39,748 nt of DNA from Magnetovibrio sp. (GTDB lineage Bacteria > Pseudomonadota > Alphaproteobacteria > Rhodospirillales > Casp-alpha2). The stretch lies in assembly GCA_028817665.1 (NCBI GenBank), contig JAPPPF010000125.1, forward strand, positions 1 through 39,748. Direction: 5' to 3'. A program made the translations under genes and the position numbers. This document shows, piece by piece, positions 6,989 to 14,933 of this stretch; position 1 is the first letter of the stretch; every line of letters starts with the position of its first letter. A model generated the notes under the pieces. The model saw only the letters and a program-made list of their open reading frames with translations, was not told the origin of the DNA and made no database searches.

Positions 6989-8356
6989 TCAGGCGGAGCG
7001 CGCCGCCTGGGGCGCGGCCGCGTAGGGCAAGGCGCCGACATCGGCGCAATCCTCGATCCGCCACAGCGCGTCCAGCAGTGCCGCCGCCGGCGCCGCGCCG
7101 ATCACCGGTTCGACCAGTTCCCGGTACTTGTCCTCGAGTTCGGCGTCGCTCAACGGGTTGTCGGGGTCGCCCTTGCGGGTCGGCGCGTGGTGGCTGAAGG
7201 TCTCGCCGGCCGCCGTGGTCACCGTCACCGTCGCCGAGCGCCGGTTCGGGAACGCGTCCTCGGCGGCCGCGTCGGTCTCCACCTGGACGCGCGCCATGAC
7301 CGCCCGGATGCCGGGGTCGTGGAGCTTCTCCTCGGTGAAGGCGGCGAATCGGGCGCGCCCCTCGGTGAGCCCGATGGCGACCGTGTAGGGCAGGCTGAAC
7401 TTCGCCTCGTAGAGGGTCTTGGGGTCGGCGTTGCCGCAGATCTCGACGCCCTTGGCGTAGGTGCCGACGTGGATCGAGCGGACCGCGTCCGGGGTCAGGC
7501 CGTGCGCCGCCTTGAGCGCGATCATCGCGTCGATGGCGGCGAACATGTGGCCGCAGCAGGTGTGGTTCTTCTGGGTCATGCGGGTGATCGTGAAGCCGTC
7601 GTCGAGGCTGTCGAGCATGGCCTGCCAGTCGACGTCGCGGCTCATCGCCGCGCCGAAGCCGCGCGGCCCCTCGAACATGCCGTCGGCGCCGGTCATCCCC
7701 TTCCCCGCCAGCATGGCGGCGAGCGCGCCGGCCTCGGCGGCGTGGCCCGAATGCAGGGGCTTGCCCATGGAATCGGTGGCGAAGGCCTGCTGCAGGGCGG
7801 CCGCCATGGTCACCGCGTTGGCCAGCGCGTGGCGGGTCTGGCCGGCGTCGAGGCCGAGGGCCCAGGCGACCCCGGCGGCGGCGCCGATGGTGCCGATGGT
7901 GCCGGTGGTGTGCCAGTAGTCGTAGTGCGCCGGCTGCATCGCCTTGCCGACCCGGTTCGAGACCTCGTAGCCGGCGACGACGGCGCGGAGCAAGGCGCCG
8001 CCGTCGGCGGCCGCGCCCTGGGCGGCGGCCAGGACCGCCGAGATCACCGGCGGGCCCGGGTGGTAGACGGCGTCGCGGAAGATGTCGTCGACCTCCATGG
8101 CGTGGGCCGCGGCGCCGTTGATCAGGGCCGCCGTGCGCACCGGGGCGCGGCGCCCCGAGGGCACGATCTGCGCGCCGCCGTGGTCGAGTTCATCGGCGAG
8201 CGCGTCCGTCATCAGCGTCGCCGGCGGATGCGGCGCGCCGCAGATCATCGCGGCGAAGCCGTCGATCAGGCAGCGCTTGGCGGCGTGGACGACGTCGTCC
8301 GGCAGTTCGGCGGCGCCGAGGCCGGCCGCGTAGGCGGCGAGTTTTCCTGCAATCAT
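6989..8356 (-). CDS. MmgE/PrpD family protein
   Basis: This family includes 2-methylcitrate dehydratase (PrpD), cis-aconitate decarboxylase and iminodisuccinate epimerase, all acting on polycarboxylates without a metal. The 455-residue length is normal. Family signatures include CLIDGFAAMICG, ALINGAAAHAMEVDDIF, HPGPPVISAVLAAAQ, YDYWHTTGTIGTIGAAA and KNHTCCGHMFAAIDA. The ATG at 8356 follows GGGAGG. It is divergent from the TcuA-like flavoprotein, and a palindrome overlapping its predicted -10 box lies between them. Oxidation of a tricarboxylate by the flavoprotein would yield an unsaturated acid of the kind PrpD-family enzymes handle, which is inference. The family is firm, the reaction open. 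Confidence 0.92.
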   Translation of the reverse strand: MIAGKLAAYAAGLGAAELPDDVVHAAKRCLIDGFAAMICGAPHPPATLMTDALADELDHGGAQIVPSGRRAPVRTAALINGAAAHAMEVDDIFRDAVYHPGPPVISAVLAAAQGAAADGGALLRAVVAGYEVSNRVGKAMQPAHYDYWHTTGTIGTIGAAAGVAWALGLDAGQTRHALANAVTMAAALQQAFATDSMGKPLHSGHAAEAGALAAMLAGKGMTGADGMFEGPRGFGAAMSRDVDWQAMLDSLDDGFTITRMTQKNHTCCGHMFAAIDAMIALKAAHGLTPDAVRSIHVGTYAKGVEICGNADPKTLYEAKFSLPYTVAIGLTEGRARFAAFTEEKLHDPGIRAVMARVQVETDAAAEDAFPNRRSATVTVTTAAGETFSHHAPTRKGDPDNPLSDAELEDKYRELVEPVIGAAPAAALLDALWRIEDCADVGALPYAAAPQAARSA

Positions 8357-8430
8357 CGTTGTCGACCTCCCCTGGCGCCGGGCGTTTCGAGGGTCCGCGG
8401 GCGTTTGACCGCCGCCGGCGCCCGTGCAAG

Positions 8431-8459
8431 ATTGTATACAATCACCAAACGGACAACAA
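8431..8459. promoter_or_regulatory. Palindromic operator over the -10 of the prpD-like gene
   Basis: ATTGTATACAAT (8431-8442) is a perfect 12-bp palindrome in the 125-base divergent spacer. On the minus strand its TACAAT half is spaced exactly 17 bases from TTGTTG (8459-8454), a reasonable -35/-10 pair for the MmgE/PrpD gene. Binding there would block that promoter. The sequence resembles operators of FCD-type GntR regulators; the Caulobacter VanR site, as I recall it, is ATTGGATCCAAT. The GntR gene in this locus is the natural candidate. Confidence 0.7.
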
Positions 8460-8481
8460 CCGAGCCAACAACGAGGTTCCC

Positions 8482-9972
8482 ATGAGCGACATGATGGCCG
8501 ACGTGATCGTCGTCGGCGCCGGCAACGCGGCCTTCTCGGCCGCCCTCGCGGCGCAGGAGGCGGGCGCCCGGGTGCTGATGTTCGAGCGCGCGCCGAAGGA
8601 AGAGAACGGCGGCAACAGCCGCTTCACCGCCGGCGCCATCCGCTTCGCGCACTCAGGCCTCGAGGATCTCCGCGAGGTCATGCCCGACCTCACCAACGAG
8701 GAGATCGCGACCACCGACTTCGGCACCTACTCCGAGGACGAGTTCTACGACGACATGTTCCGCGTCACCCAGTACCGGACCGACCCCGACCTCTGCGAGA
8801 AGCTGGTCTGCTCGAGCCTCGACACCATGAAGTGGTTGCGTGGCCGGGGCCTCCGCTTCGTGCCCAGCTACGGCCGCCAGGCCTTCAAGATCGACGGCCG
8901 GTTCCGCTTCTGGGGCGGGCTCTGCGCCGAGTTCTGGGGCGGCGGCCCGGGCCTCGTCGACAGCGAGACCGAGATCGCCCTGGCCAACGGCATCCGCGTC
9001 GAATACGGCGCCCGGGTGCTGGAGCTGATCTATGACGGGCTCAAGGTCTCGGGCGTCCGGGTCAAGCAGGCGGGGCGCATCTTCGACGCCGGCGCCAAGG
9101 CGGTGGTCATCGCGGCCGGCGGCTTCGAGGCCAACCACGAATGGCGGACCCGCTACATCGGCCCCGACTGGGACCTGGCCAAGGTCAGGGGCTCGCGCTT
9201 CAACACCGGCGACGGCATCCGCATGGCCTTGGACATCGGCGCCGCGCCCTACGGCAACTGGTCGGGCTGCCACGCCGTCGGCTGGGACCGCAACGCGCCG
9301 GAGTTCGGCGACCTTGCCGTCGGCGACAACTTCCAGAAGCACTCCTATCCCTTCGGCATCATGATCAACGCCACGGGCAGGCGCTTCGTCGACGAGGGCG
9401 CCGATTTCCGCAACTACACCTACGCCAAGTACGGCCGCGTCATCCTCGCCCAGCCGCAGCAGTTCGCCTGGCAGGTCTTCGACGCCAAGGTCGTGCACCT
9501 GCTGCGCGACGAATACCGGATCCGCGAGGTCACCAAGGTCTCCGCCGACACCATCGAGGGGCTCGCCGACAAGCTGGAAGGCGTCGACAGGGCCGGTTTC
9601 CTGGCCGAGATCGAGGCCTACAACGCGGCCGTCCGGACCGACGTGCACTTCGACCCCACCGTCAAGGACGGCCGCGGCACCCACGGCCTCGAGGTGGCGA
9701 AGACCAACTGGGCCAACACCATCGACGAGGCGCCCTTCGAGGCCTACCAGATCACCTGCGGCATCACCTTCACCTTCGGCGGCCTGCGCATCGACGCCGC
9801 CACGGGCCAGGTCCTCGACGTCGACCACGACCCGATCCCCGGCCTCTATGCCGCCGGCGAGCTGGTCGGCGGCATCTTCTACTTCAATTATCCGGGCGGC
9901 ACCGGGCTGATGTCGGGCGCCGTCTTCGGGCGCCTGGCGGGGACTTCCGCGGCCGCCGCGGGCGTGGCATAA
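8482..9972 (+). CDS. tcuA: FAD-dependent tricarballylate dehydrogenase-like flavoprotein (TcuA/CobZ family)
   Basis: TcuA oxidises tricarballylate to cis-aconitate and passes electrons to the membrane Fe-S/b-haem protein TcuB. The 496-residue product has the N-terminal dinucleotide fold DVIVVGAGNAAFSAALAAQEAG, then FERAPKEENGGNSRFTAGAIRF, very close to TcuA style, and the second FAD segment IPGLYAAGELVGG near the end followed by NYPGGTGLMSGAVFGRLAG. The fumarate-reductase-like capping domain lies between. The ATG at 8482 is chosen over the track's 8359 because the fold begins five residues later. It is first in a tcuA-gntR-hydrolase operon (30-base gap to gntR). No tcuB or tcuC transporter is present, so the substrate may differ; other members of this flavoprotein superfamily reduce or oxidise diverse 2-enoates and steroids. 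Confidence 0.85.
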   Translation: MSDMMADVIVVGAGNAAFSAALAAQEAGARVLMFERAPKEENGGNSRFTAGAIRFAHSGLEDLREVMPDLTNEEIATTDFGTYSEDEFYDDMFRVTQYRTDPDLCEKLVCSSLDTMKWLRGRGLRFVPSYGRQAFKIDGRFRFWGGLCAEFWGGGPGLVDSETEIALANGIRVEYGARVLELIYDGLKVSGVRVKQAGRIFDAGAKAVVIAAGGFEANHEWRTRYIGPDWDLAKVRGSRFNTGDGIRMALDIGAAPYGNWSGCHAVGWDRNAPEFGDLAVGDNFQKHSYPFGIMINATGRRFVDEGADFRNYTYAKYGRVILAQPQQFAWQVFDAKVVHLLRDEYRIREVTKVSADTIEGLADKLEGVDRAGFLAEIEAYNAAVRTDVHFDPTVKDGRGTHGLEVAKTNWANTIDEAPFEAYQITCGITFTFGGLRIDAATGQVLDVDHDPIPGLYAAGELVGGIFYFNYPGGTGLMSGAVFGRLAGTSAAAAGVA

Positions 9973-10002
9973 AGGTCCGCCGGGACAGGGTTGGGAGACG
10001 GC

Positions 10003-10701
10003 ATGGGCAGCGAGCGACGGCGCGGCAAGGCGAAATCCGGCGACCAGCTGTCGCGCGGCGAGCTGGTGCACCTGAAGCTGCTCGACGCCATCCGGGCCGG
10101 CGAGTTCCGGCCCGGCGAGCGCATCCGCGAGGCCGAGATCGCGAAGTGGCTGGGCGTCAGCCGGACCCCGGTGCGCGAGGCCTTCCGCCGGCTGCAGGCG
10201 GACGGCCTGCTGGTCTTCGAGCCGTGGCGGGGGGTCGTCGTCGCCGAGCTCGACCAGCAGCAGCTGATCGAGCTCTACGCCATGCGCAAGGTCCTCGAGG
10301 GCACCGCCGCCGGCCTCGCCGCGCAGCACGCCGCCGAGTCGCAGATCGCCACCCTGGCCGAGCTCATCGACACGGCCGACACGGCCGCCGACGCCGCCGA
10401 GCGGGCCGAGCTGAACCGGCACTTCCACCAGAACATCTACGCCGCCGCGCACAACCGCTACCTGCTGAAGGCCCTGAACGCGCTCCGCGATTCCATGGCG
10501 CTTCTGCCGAGCACCACCTACGCGCTGACCGGCCGCCACGAGATCGCCCAGGGCGAACACCGCGACATCGTCGGCGCCATCGCCCGGCGCGACCCGAAGG
10601 CCGCCGAGGCGGCGGCCCGCCACCACATCGCCGAGGCCGAGAAGGCGCGGCTCAAGATGATCATCGAAATGAACCGCGGCAACAAGGACACGACGCCATG
10701 A
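10003..10701 (+). CDS. GntR-family transcriptional regulator (FCD subfamily)
   Basis: 232 residues. The N-terminal winged helix-turn-helix is clear (FRPGERIREAEIAKWLGVSR then TPVREAFRRLQADGLL), and the C-terminal all-helical FCD domain has the metal-binding His pattern (LNRHFHQNIY, EHRDIVGAI, ARHHIAEAE). FCD regulators usually repress a neighbouring catabolic operon and let go on binding a carboxylic acid. The track starts at a TTG (9991); ATG at 10003 behind GGGAGACGG is preferred. Its stop overlaps the next start as ATGA. It probably controls the divergent pair through the ATTGTATACAAT palindrome (inference). Confidence 0.92.
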   Translation: MGSERRRGKAKSGDQLSRGELVHLKLLDAIRAGEFRPGERIREAEIAKWLGVSRTPVREAFRRLQADGLLVFEPWRGVVVAELDQQQLIELYAMRKVLEGTAAGLAAQHAAESQIATLAELIDTADTAADAAERAELNRHFHQNIYAAAHNRYLLKALNALRDSMALLPSTTYALTGRHEIAQGEHRDIVGAIARRDPKAAEAAARHHIAEAEKARLKMIIEMNRGNKDTTP

Positions 10702-11810
10702 CCTATTTCCCCGGCGCCGGCGACGACTGGCGGCGCACCGACCCCGCCGACGCCGGCCTCGACCCGGCGCGCCTCGCCGAAGCCGTCCGGTTCGCCGAGG
10801 CCCACGAGACCGCCTGGCCCCGCGACATCGAGAAGGACGGCCGCATCCCCAGCCTCACGGACCTCGAAAAGCCGCCGTTCAACGAGATCCTGGGCCCCCT
10901 GAAGCCGCGCGGCGGCCCCAGCGGTCTGATCATCCGCGGCGGCGCCATCGCGGCCGAATGGGGCGATCCGGGGCGCGCCGACATGACCTTCTCCATCGCC
11001 AAGAGCTACCTCTCGATCCTCGCCGGCGTCGCCGTCGCCGACGGGCTGATCGACGACGTCGACCGGCCGCTCGCGGACACCATGCCGGCCGAGCTGTTCG
11101 CCGGCGCGCACAACGCCCGGATCACCTGGCGTCACCTCCTGCACCAGACCAGCGAGTGGGAGGGCACGCTCTTCGACAAGCCCGACCTGGTCGACCGCAA
11201 CCGCCAGGTCGGCCCGGGCAGCGACAACAGCCGCAAGGGCGAGCACCGCGACCTGCAGCCGCCCGGCAGCTACTGGGAATACAACGACGTCCGCGTCAAC
11301 CTGCTGTCGCTCAGCCTGCTGCACACCTTCAGGAAACCCCTGCCCGAGGTCTTGGCGGAACGGATCATGGGCCCCATCGGCGCCTCCGACACCTGGACCT
11401 GGTTCGGCTACCGCAACTCCTTCGTCGAGATCGACGGGGTCGAGATGCAATCGGTGCCCGGCGGCACCCATTGGGGCGGCGGCATCCACATCAACTCCTA
11501 CGACCACGCGCGCTTCGGCCTTTTGGTGCACCGCGAAGGCGTCTGGGACGGCCGGGCGATCCTGCCCGCCGGGTGGATCCGCGACCTCCGGACCCCCTGC
11601 CCGATCCGGCCCGGCTACGGCTACCTCTGGTGGCTCAACACCGGCCACGGCGAATGGCCCGGCGCCTCGGAAAGTTCCTATTCGGCCGTCGGCGCCGGCA
11701 CCAACATCATCTGGATCGACCCCGACAACGACCTCGTGGTCGTCGCGCGCTGGATGGATCAGGCCTCGGTCGCCGAGTTCCTGGGCCTGGTCAGCGCCGC
11801 CGCGGGCTAG
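10698..11810 (+). CDS. Beta-lactamase-related serine hydrolase (class C / esterase-like)
   Basis: 370 residues in the serine beta-lactamase/penicillin-binding-protein fold. The nucleophile motif SxxK is SIAK in DMTFSIAKSYLSILAG (about residue 98), and the second motif is YND in SYWEYNDVRVNLLSLSLL. Near the end SSYSAVGAGTNIIWIDPD occupies the usual place of the KTG-like strand. HLLHQTSEWEG and GGIHINSYDHARFG are typical of the 'serine hydrolase' members. No signal peptide is seen, so it is probably cytosolic, arguing against antibiotic resistance and for an esterase, amidase or lactonase role in the operon. It starts inside the gntR stop (ATGA). Its stop shares a CTAG with that of the convergent kinase. 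Confidence 0.88.
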   Translation: MTYFPGAGDDWRRTDPADAGLDPARLAEAVRFAEAHETAWPRDIEKDGRIPSLTDLEKPPFNEILGPLKPRGGPSGLIIRGGAIAAEWGDPGRADMTFSIAKSYLSILAGVAVADGLIDDVDRPLADTMPAELFAGAHNARITWRHLLHQTSEWEGTLFDKPDLVDRNRQVGPGSDNSRKGEHRDLQPPGSYWEYNDVRVNLLSLSLLHTFRKPLPEVLAERIMGPIGASDTWTWFGYRNSFVEIDGVEMQSVPGGTHWGGGIHINSYDHARFGLLVHREGVWDGRAILPAGWIRDLRTPCPIRPGYGYLWWLNTGHGEWPGASESSYSAVGAGTNIIWIDPDNDLVVVARWMDQASVAEFLGLVSAAAG

Positions 11811-13393
11811 CCGGCCGCGCCGGCTTCCGCTTCCTCGTCGTCGTCGACGATGATCCTGGCCTTCGGCAAGGTCACGGTCACCGTCGTGCCCTCGCCGAGC
11901 GCGCTGTCGATGCCGAACCGGCCGCCGTGCAGCTCGGTCAGCACCTTGGTCAGGTGCACGCCCAGCCCGGTGCCCTCGCCGGCGACGATGTAGCTGTCGC
12001 GGATCTGCTCGAAGGGCGCGAGGACACGCGGCATGTCGTCTTCGGAGATCCCGATGCCGGTGTCGCGGACCTGCAGGATCAGGTCGCCGTCGTCCGCCAG
12101 GAAAGCCAGCGCCGTGACCCGCCCGCCCGGCGGCGTGTACTTGACCGCGTTGGACAGGAGGTTGAACAGGATCTGCTTGATCCTGAGACCGTCGGCGCGG
12201 ATCTTCGGCAGGTGGTTGGCGAGCTCGGTGGCGAGCACGATCTGGCCGCGGTCCGAGCGCTCGCGCATCATCTTCATGCAGTTGACCATGGTCGCGGCGA
12301 CATCGACGTCCTCGTCGGCGATCTCGAGCTCGCCGGCCTCGATCTTCGAGATGTCGAGGATGTCGCTGATCACGTTGAGCAGGTGATGGCCGGCGGTGTG
12401 CACGTCGCCGACGTATTCGCGGTAGTTGTCGTGGCCCAGGGGCCCGAACATCTGCTCCATGAGGATCTGCGAGAACCCGATGATGCAGTTCAAGGGCGTC
12501 CGCAACTCGTGGCTCATGTGGGCCAGGAACTCGCTCTTCGCGCGGTTCGCCAGCTCCGCCTCCTCCTTCGCCTTGATCAGGTTGCGCCGGGCCTCGCGCC
12601 GGGCCGTGACGTCGACGGCCGAGCCCTCGAAGAACATCGGCAGCGCGTCGTCCTCGCGGACGCCCCGGATGCTCAGCAACACCCAGATCTCGGCGCCGTC
12701 GCGGCGCCGCCACTGGACCTCGGCGCCGTCGACGTGGCGGCCCTGCTTCAGCCCGGCCGCCATCTCGGCCATCACCTGGGGGTCGCCGAAGACGTCGCGG
12801 CCGATATCGCTGACCGCGTCCATCAGGGCGCGCGGGTGGTCGTAGCCGAGCATCTCCGCGAGCCGCGTGTTGGCGGCGACGAGCCGGCCCTCGGGGATCG
12901 AGCGGAACAGCCCCTCGCCGGCGTTCTCGAACAGCCTGCGGTATTCGTCCTCGCTGGTCTTCAGCGCCTCCTGGGCGAGTACCCGTTCGGTGACGTCGAT
13001 GAGGGTCGTGCAGATGGCCGGCTCGCCCTCCCAATCCATCCGGACCGGGCGGTTGTTGACCCAAATGAAGGCGCCGTCGAGGCGCCTGGCCTGCAGGATG
13101 TATTCGCTCGGCGCCGGCTCGCCCCTGAGCCGCGCCTCGTGGCGGCGCCGGAAGGCGTCCTGGGATTCCTTGGTGAACAGGTTGTCGATGCCGCTGAACT
13201 CCAGGACCTCGTCGCGGCCGCTGAACCCGAACAGATCGGCGAACGCCTCGTTGGCGTAGAGCGGCTGGAAATACCGGTGCACCAGGATGCCGACGTTCAA
13301 GGAGTCGGCGAGCAGCCGGAACTGCCCGTCGCCGGTCACGTCGGCGGGCCCAGGGTCGTCGCCATCCGGCCGAATTGCCTTTTTCTCAGCCAT
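11807..13393 (-). CDS. PAS-domain sensor histidine kinase (orphan)
   Basis: 528 residues from ATG 13393 (AGGGACTGGA upstream); the track's start at 13447 is a GTG. There is no membrane segment, so it should sense in the cytosol. Order of domains: PAS 1 (about 20-130, ending CTTLIDVTERV), PAS 2 (about 145-260, ending GSAVDVTARREA), a short coiled linker, HisKA with the phospho-His in FLAHMSHELRTPLN, and HATPase_c with N box QILFNLLSNAVKY, G1 DTGIGI and G2 GEGTGLGVHL. The C-terminus is an acidic tail (DDDEEAEAGAAG), not a receiver domain. No response regulator is in the window, so its partner is unknown. PAS cofactor residues cannot be judged. Confidence 0.92.
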   Translation of the reverse strand: MAEKKAIRPDGDDPGPADVTGDGQFRLLADSLNVGILVHRYFQPLYANEAFADLFGFSGRDEVLEFSGIDNLFTKESQDAFRRRHEARLRGEPAPSEYILQARRLDGAFIWVNNRPVRMDWEGEPAICTTLIDVTERVLAQEALKTSEDEYRRLFENAGEGLFRSIPEGRLVAANTRLAEMLGYDHPRALMDAVSDIGRDVFGDPQVMAEMAAGLKQGRHVDGAEVQWRRRDGAEIWVLLSIRGVREDDALPMFFEGSAVDVTARREARRNLIKAKEEAELANRAKSEFLAHMSHELRTPLNCIIGFSQILMEQMFGPLGHDNYREYVGDVHTAGHHLLNVISDILDISKIEAGELEIADEDVDVAATMVNCMKMMRERSDRGQIVLATELANHLPKIRADGLRIKQILFNLLSNAVKYTPPGGRVTALAFLADDGDLILQVRDTGIGISEDDMPRVLAPFEQIRDSYIVAGEGTGLGVHLTKVLTELHGGRFGIDSALGEGTTVTVTLPKARIIVDDDEEAEAGAAG

Positions 13394-13556
13394 TCCAGTC
13401 CCTGGCACGGCGGCACCGCGGCGAGCCGCCGTGATTCCTTCATGCACGCATTGTAAGCACCTCGGACGAGGTACGGCGAATCAATAATTTCTCGTATATG
13501 GCGTATTTATAAAAATGGCTCTACCCAGATTACGCACCGCGCGCGCCTTTCGGCGG

Positions 13557-14327
13557 TCAGCCGGCAGGTGTTTCCAGCGCTTCGCCGACCAGCGCCAGCG
13601 CGTTGAGCGCCCGGGGAAAGCCAGTGTAGGGGCCGGTATGGCCGATCGCCTCGAAGATTTCTTCCGTCGACAGGCCATGGGCATGGGCGGCCCGGGAGAA
13701 CTTCACCACCTGGCCCGGCAAGTTGAGTGCGGTGAAGGATGCCACCGTGCAGATCAGGCGTTGCCGGCGGTCGAGGCCGGGCCGGTTCCAAATGCCGCCG
13801 TAGGCATGGGCGACGGCGATGTCGTAGAGGCCCTTGGTGGCCGTGTTGTCGGGCGACGCGTAACCGGCCCTGGCCCCCGCGCCGTGCAACGCCTCCATCA
13901 CCTCGACGCCGGCCGCCATCAACGCCTCGGCGTCGGGCTCGGGGATGTCGGCGCCGGAAACCTCGACGCCGCGCTCCGCGAAGACCTCGGCGGCGGCGCT
14001 CAGGGAATTCAGGATCGACGGGAAGCCGGCATAGATGCCGCAATGAATGGCCACTTCCTGGATCGCCCGGGGCGCCACGCCGATGTTCAGGGCGCCGCCC
14101 ACATAGCGGCCGAACTGCGGCAGGAACTGGCGCGAGGTCAGCGCCGAAAGCGTCGCCAGCATGCGGTCCTCGATGGCCAGGCCCGGACGGGTCCAAACGG
14201 CGCCGAAGACCATTTCCGTGGTCAGGTCGTCGAGCCCCGGCGCCAGTTCCGGCACCGGCGTCGCCGCCTCGAAACCGAGGCGCTGGCGGACGGCGTCGCC
14301 GGCCCGCCACAGCTCGCCCCGGCTCAT
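13557..14327 (-). CDS. Tandem carboxymuconolactone decarboxylase (CMD) family protein
   Basis: 256 residues, made of two CMD/AhpD-like all-helical repeats: residues about 30-115 (MVFGAVWTRPGLAIEDRMLA, RAIQEVAIHCGIYAGFPSILNSL) and about 165-250 (IAVAHAYGGIWNRPGLDRRQ, EEIFEAIGHTGPYTGFPRALNAL). The two halves align well with each other. The first repeat keeps an HCGIYAGFP motif, whereas the second has HTGPYTGFP without Cys, so there is no CxxC peroxidase pair. That favours a gamma-carboxymuconolactone-decarboxylase-like or structural role over AhpD activity. Its ATG overlaps the leuD stop (ATGA), making it the last gene of a ubiX-leuC-leuD-CMD operon. The real substrate is unknown. Confidence 0.88.
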   Translation of the reverse strand: MSRGELWRAGDAVRQRLGFEAATPVPELAPGLDDLTTEMVFGAVWTRPGLAIEDRMLATLSALTSRQFLPQFGRYVGGALNIGVAPRAIQEVAIHCGIYAGFPSILNSLSAAAEVFAERGVEVSGADIPEPDAEALMAAGVEVMEALHGAGARAGYASPDNTATKGLYDIAVAHAYGGIWNRPGLDRRQRLICTVASFTALNLPGQVVKFSRAAHAHGLSTEEIFEAIGHTGPYTGFPRALNALALVGEALETPAG

Positions 14328-14932
14328 GCCGGGTAGATCCAGGGCCGGTCGACCCTGTCGGCGTCCTGGAAGGCGGCGATCTCGTCGGCCCGTTTCAGGG
14401 TCATGCCGACGTCGTCGAGGCCCGCCAACAACGCGGCGCGGCGGAACGGCTCGACCTCGAAGGCGACCGGCTGGCCGTTCGGCGGGGTGATGGCGAGCGC
14501 CTCCAGATCGATGGTGAAGGCGGCGCCGGGGCCGGCGCGGGCGGCGAAATCGTCGACCACGTCGGGCGCCAGGACGATCGGCAGGATGCCCGACTGGAAA
14601 CAGTTGTTGAAGAAGATGCCGCCGAAGCTCGGCGCGATCACCGCCTTGATGCCGATGCCATCCAGCGCCCAGACGGCGCCCTCGCGCGACGAGCCGCAGG
14701 CGAAGTTGGGGCCGGCGATGAGGATCGTGGCATCGCGGTAGCCGTCCTGGTTGAGCACGAAATCCGGGTTCTCGACGCCTTCCGAGCGGTAGCGCCAGGG
14801 CTCGAAGGCGTAGGCTCCCATGGTCGAGCGGTCGGTGCCGACCAGGCGCTTGATGGGGATGATGATGTCGGTGTTGATATTGGCTTCCATGAGCGGCGCG
14901 GCGACGCCGGTGAGGGTGGTGAACTTCTCCAT
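14324..14932 (-). CDS. leuD: 3-isopropylmalate dehydratase-like small subunit (LeuD family)
   Basis: Small swivelling domain of an aconitase-family hydro-lyase, 202 residues, normal for LeuD. Signatures: NINTDIIIPIKRL (substrate-specificity loop), GPNFACGSSREGAVWAL (the conserved GxxFGxGSSRE-like segment) and FFNNCFQSGILPI. It works with the LeuC-type subunit encoded one base upstream (TGA-G-ATG) to move a hydroxyl between adjacent carbons through an alkene intermediate. It may be true LeuD or a paralogue for a related dicarboxylate: the operon lacks leuA and leuB and carries ubiX and a CMD gene instead. Confidence 0.9.
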   Translation of the reverse strand: MEKFTTLTGVAAPLMEANINTDIIIPIKRLVGTDRSTMGAYAFEPWRYRSEGVENPDFVLNQDGYRDATILIAGPNFACGSSREGAVWALDGIGIKAVIAPSFGGIFFNNCFQSGILPIVLAPDVVDDFAARAGPGAAFTIDLEALAITPPNGQPVAFEVEPFRRAALLAGLDDVGMTLKRADEIAAFQDADRVDRPWIYPA

Positions 14933-14933
14933 C

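Noticed and set aside
9141-11810. 889-residue plus ORF as a fusion with the serine hydrolase
   Set aside because: The part before 10698 is an Arg/Pro-rich shadow of tcuA and gntR in another frame; the hydrolase has its own start overlapping the gntR stop.
10698-11810. Antibiotic-resistance beta-lactamase
   Set aside because: It has SxxK and YxN-type motifs of the fold but no signal peptide, a divergent third motif and a catabolic operon context.
8653-13064. Large minus ORFs (657 and 848 residues) opposite tcuA, gntR and the hydrolase
   Set aside because: Low-complexity G/A/R/D-rich shadows with no domain; part of the second one overlaps the real kinase in a different frame.
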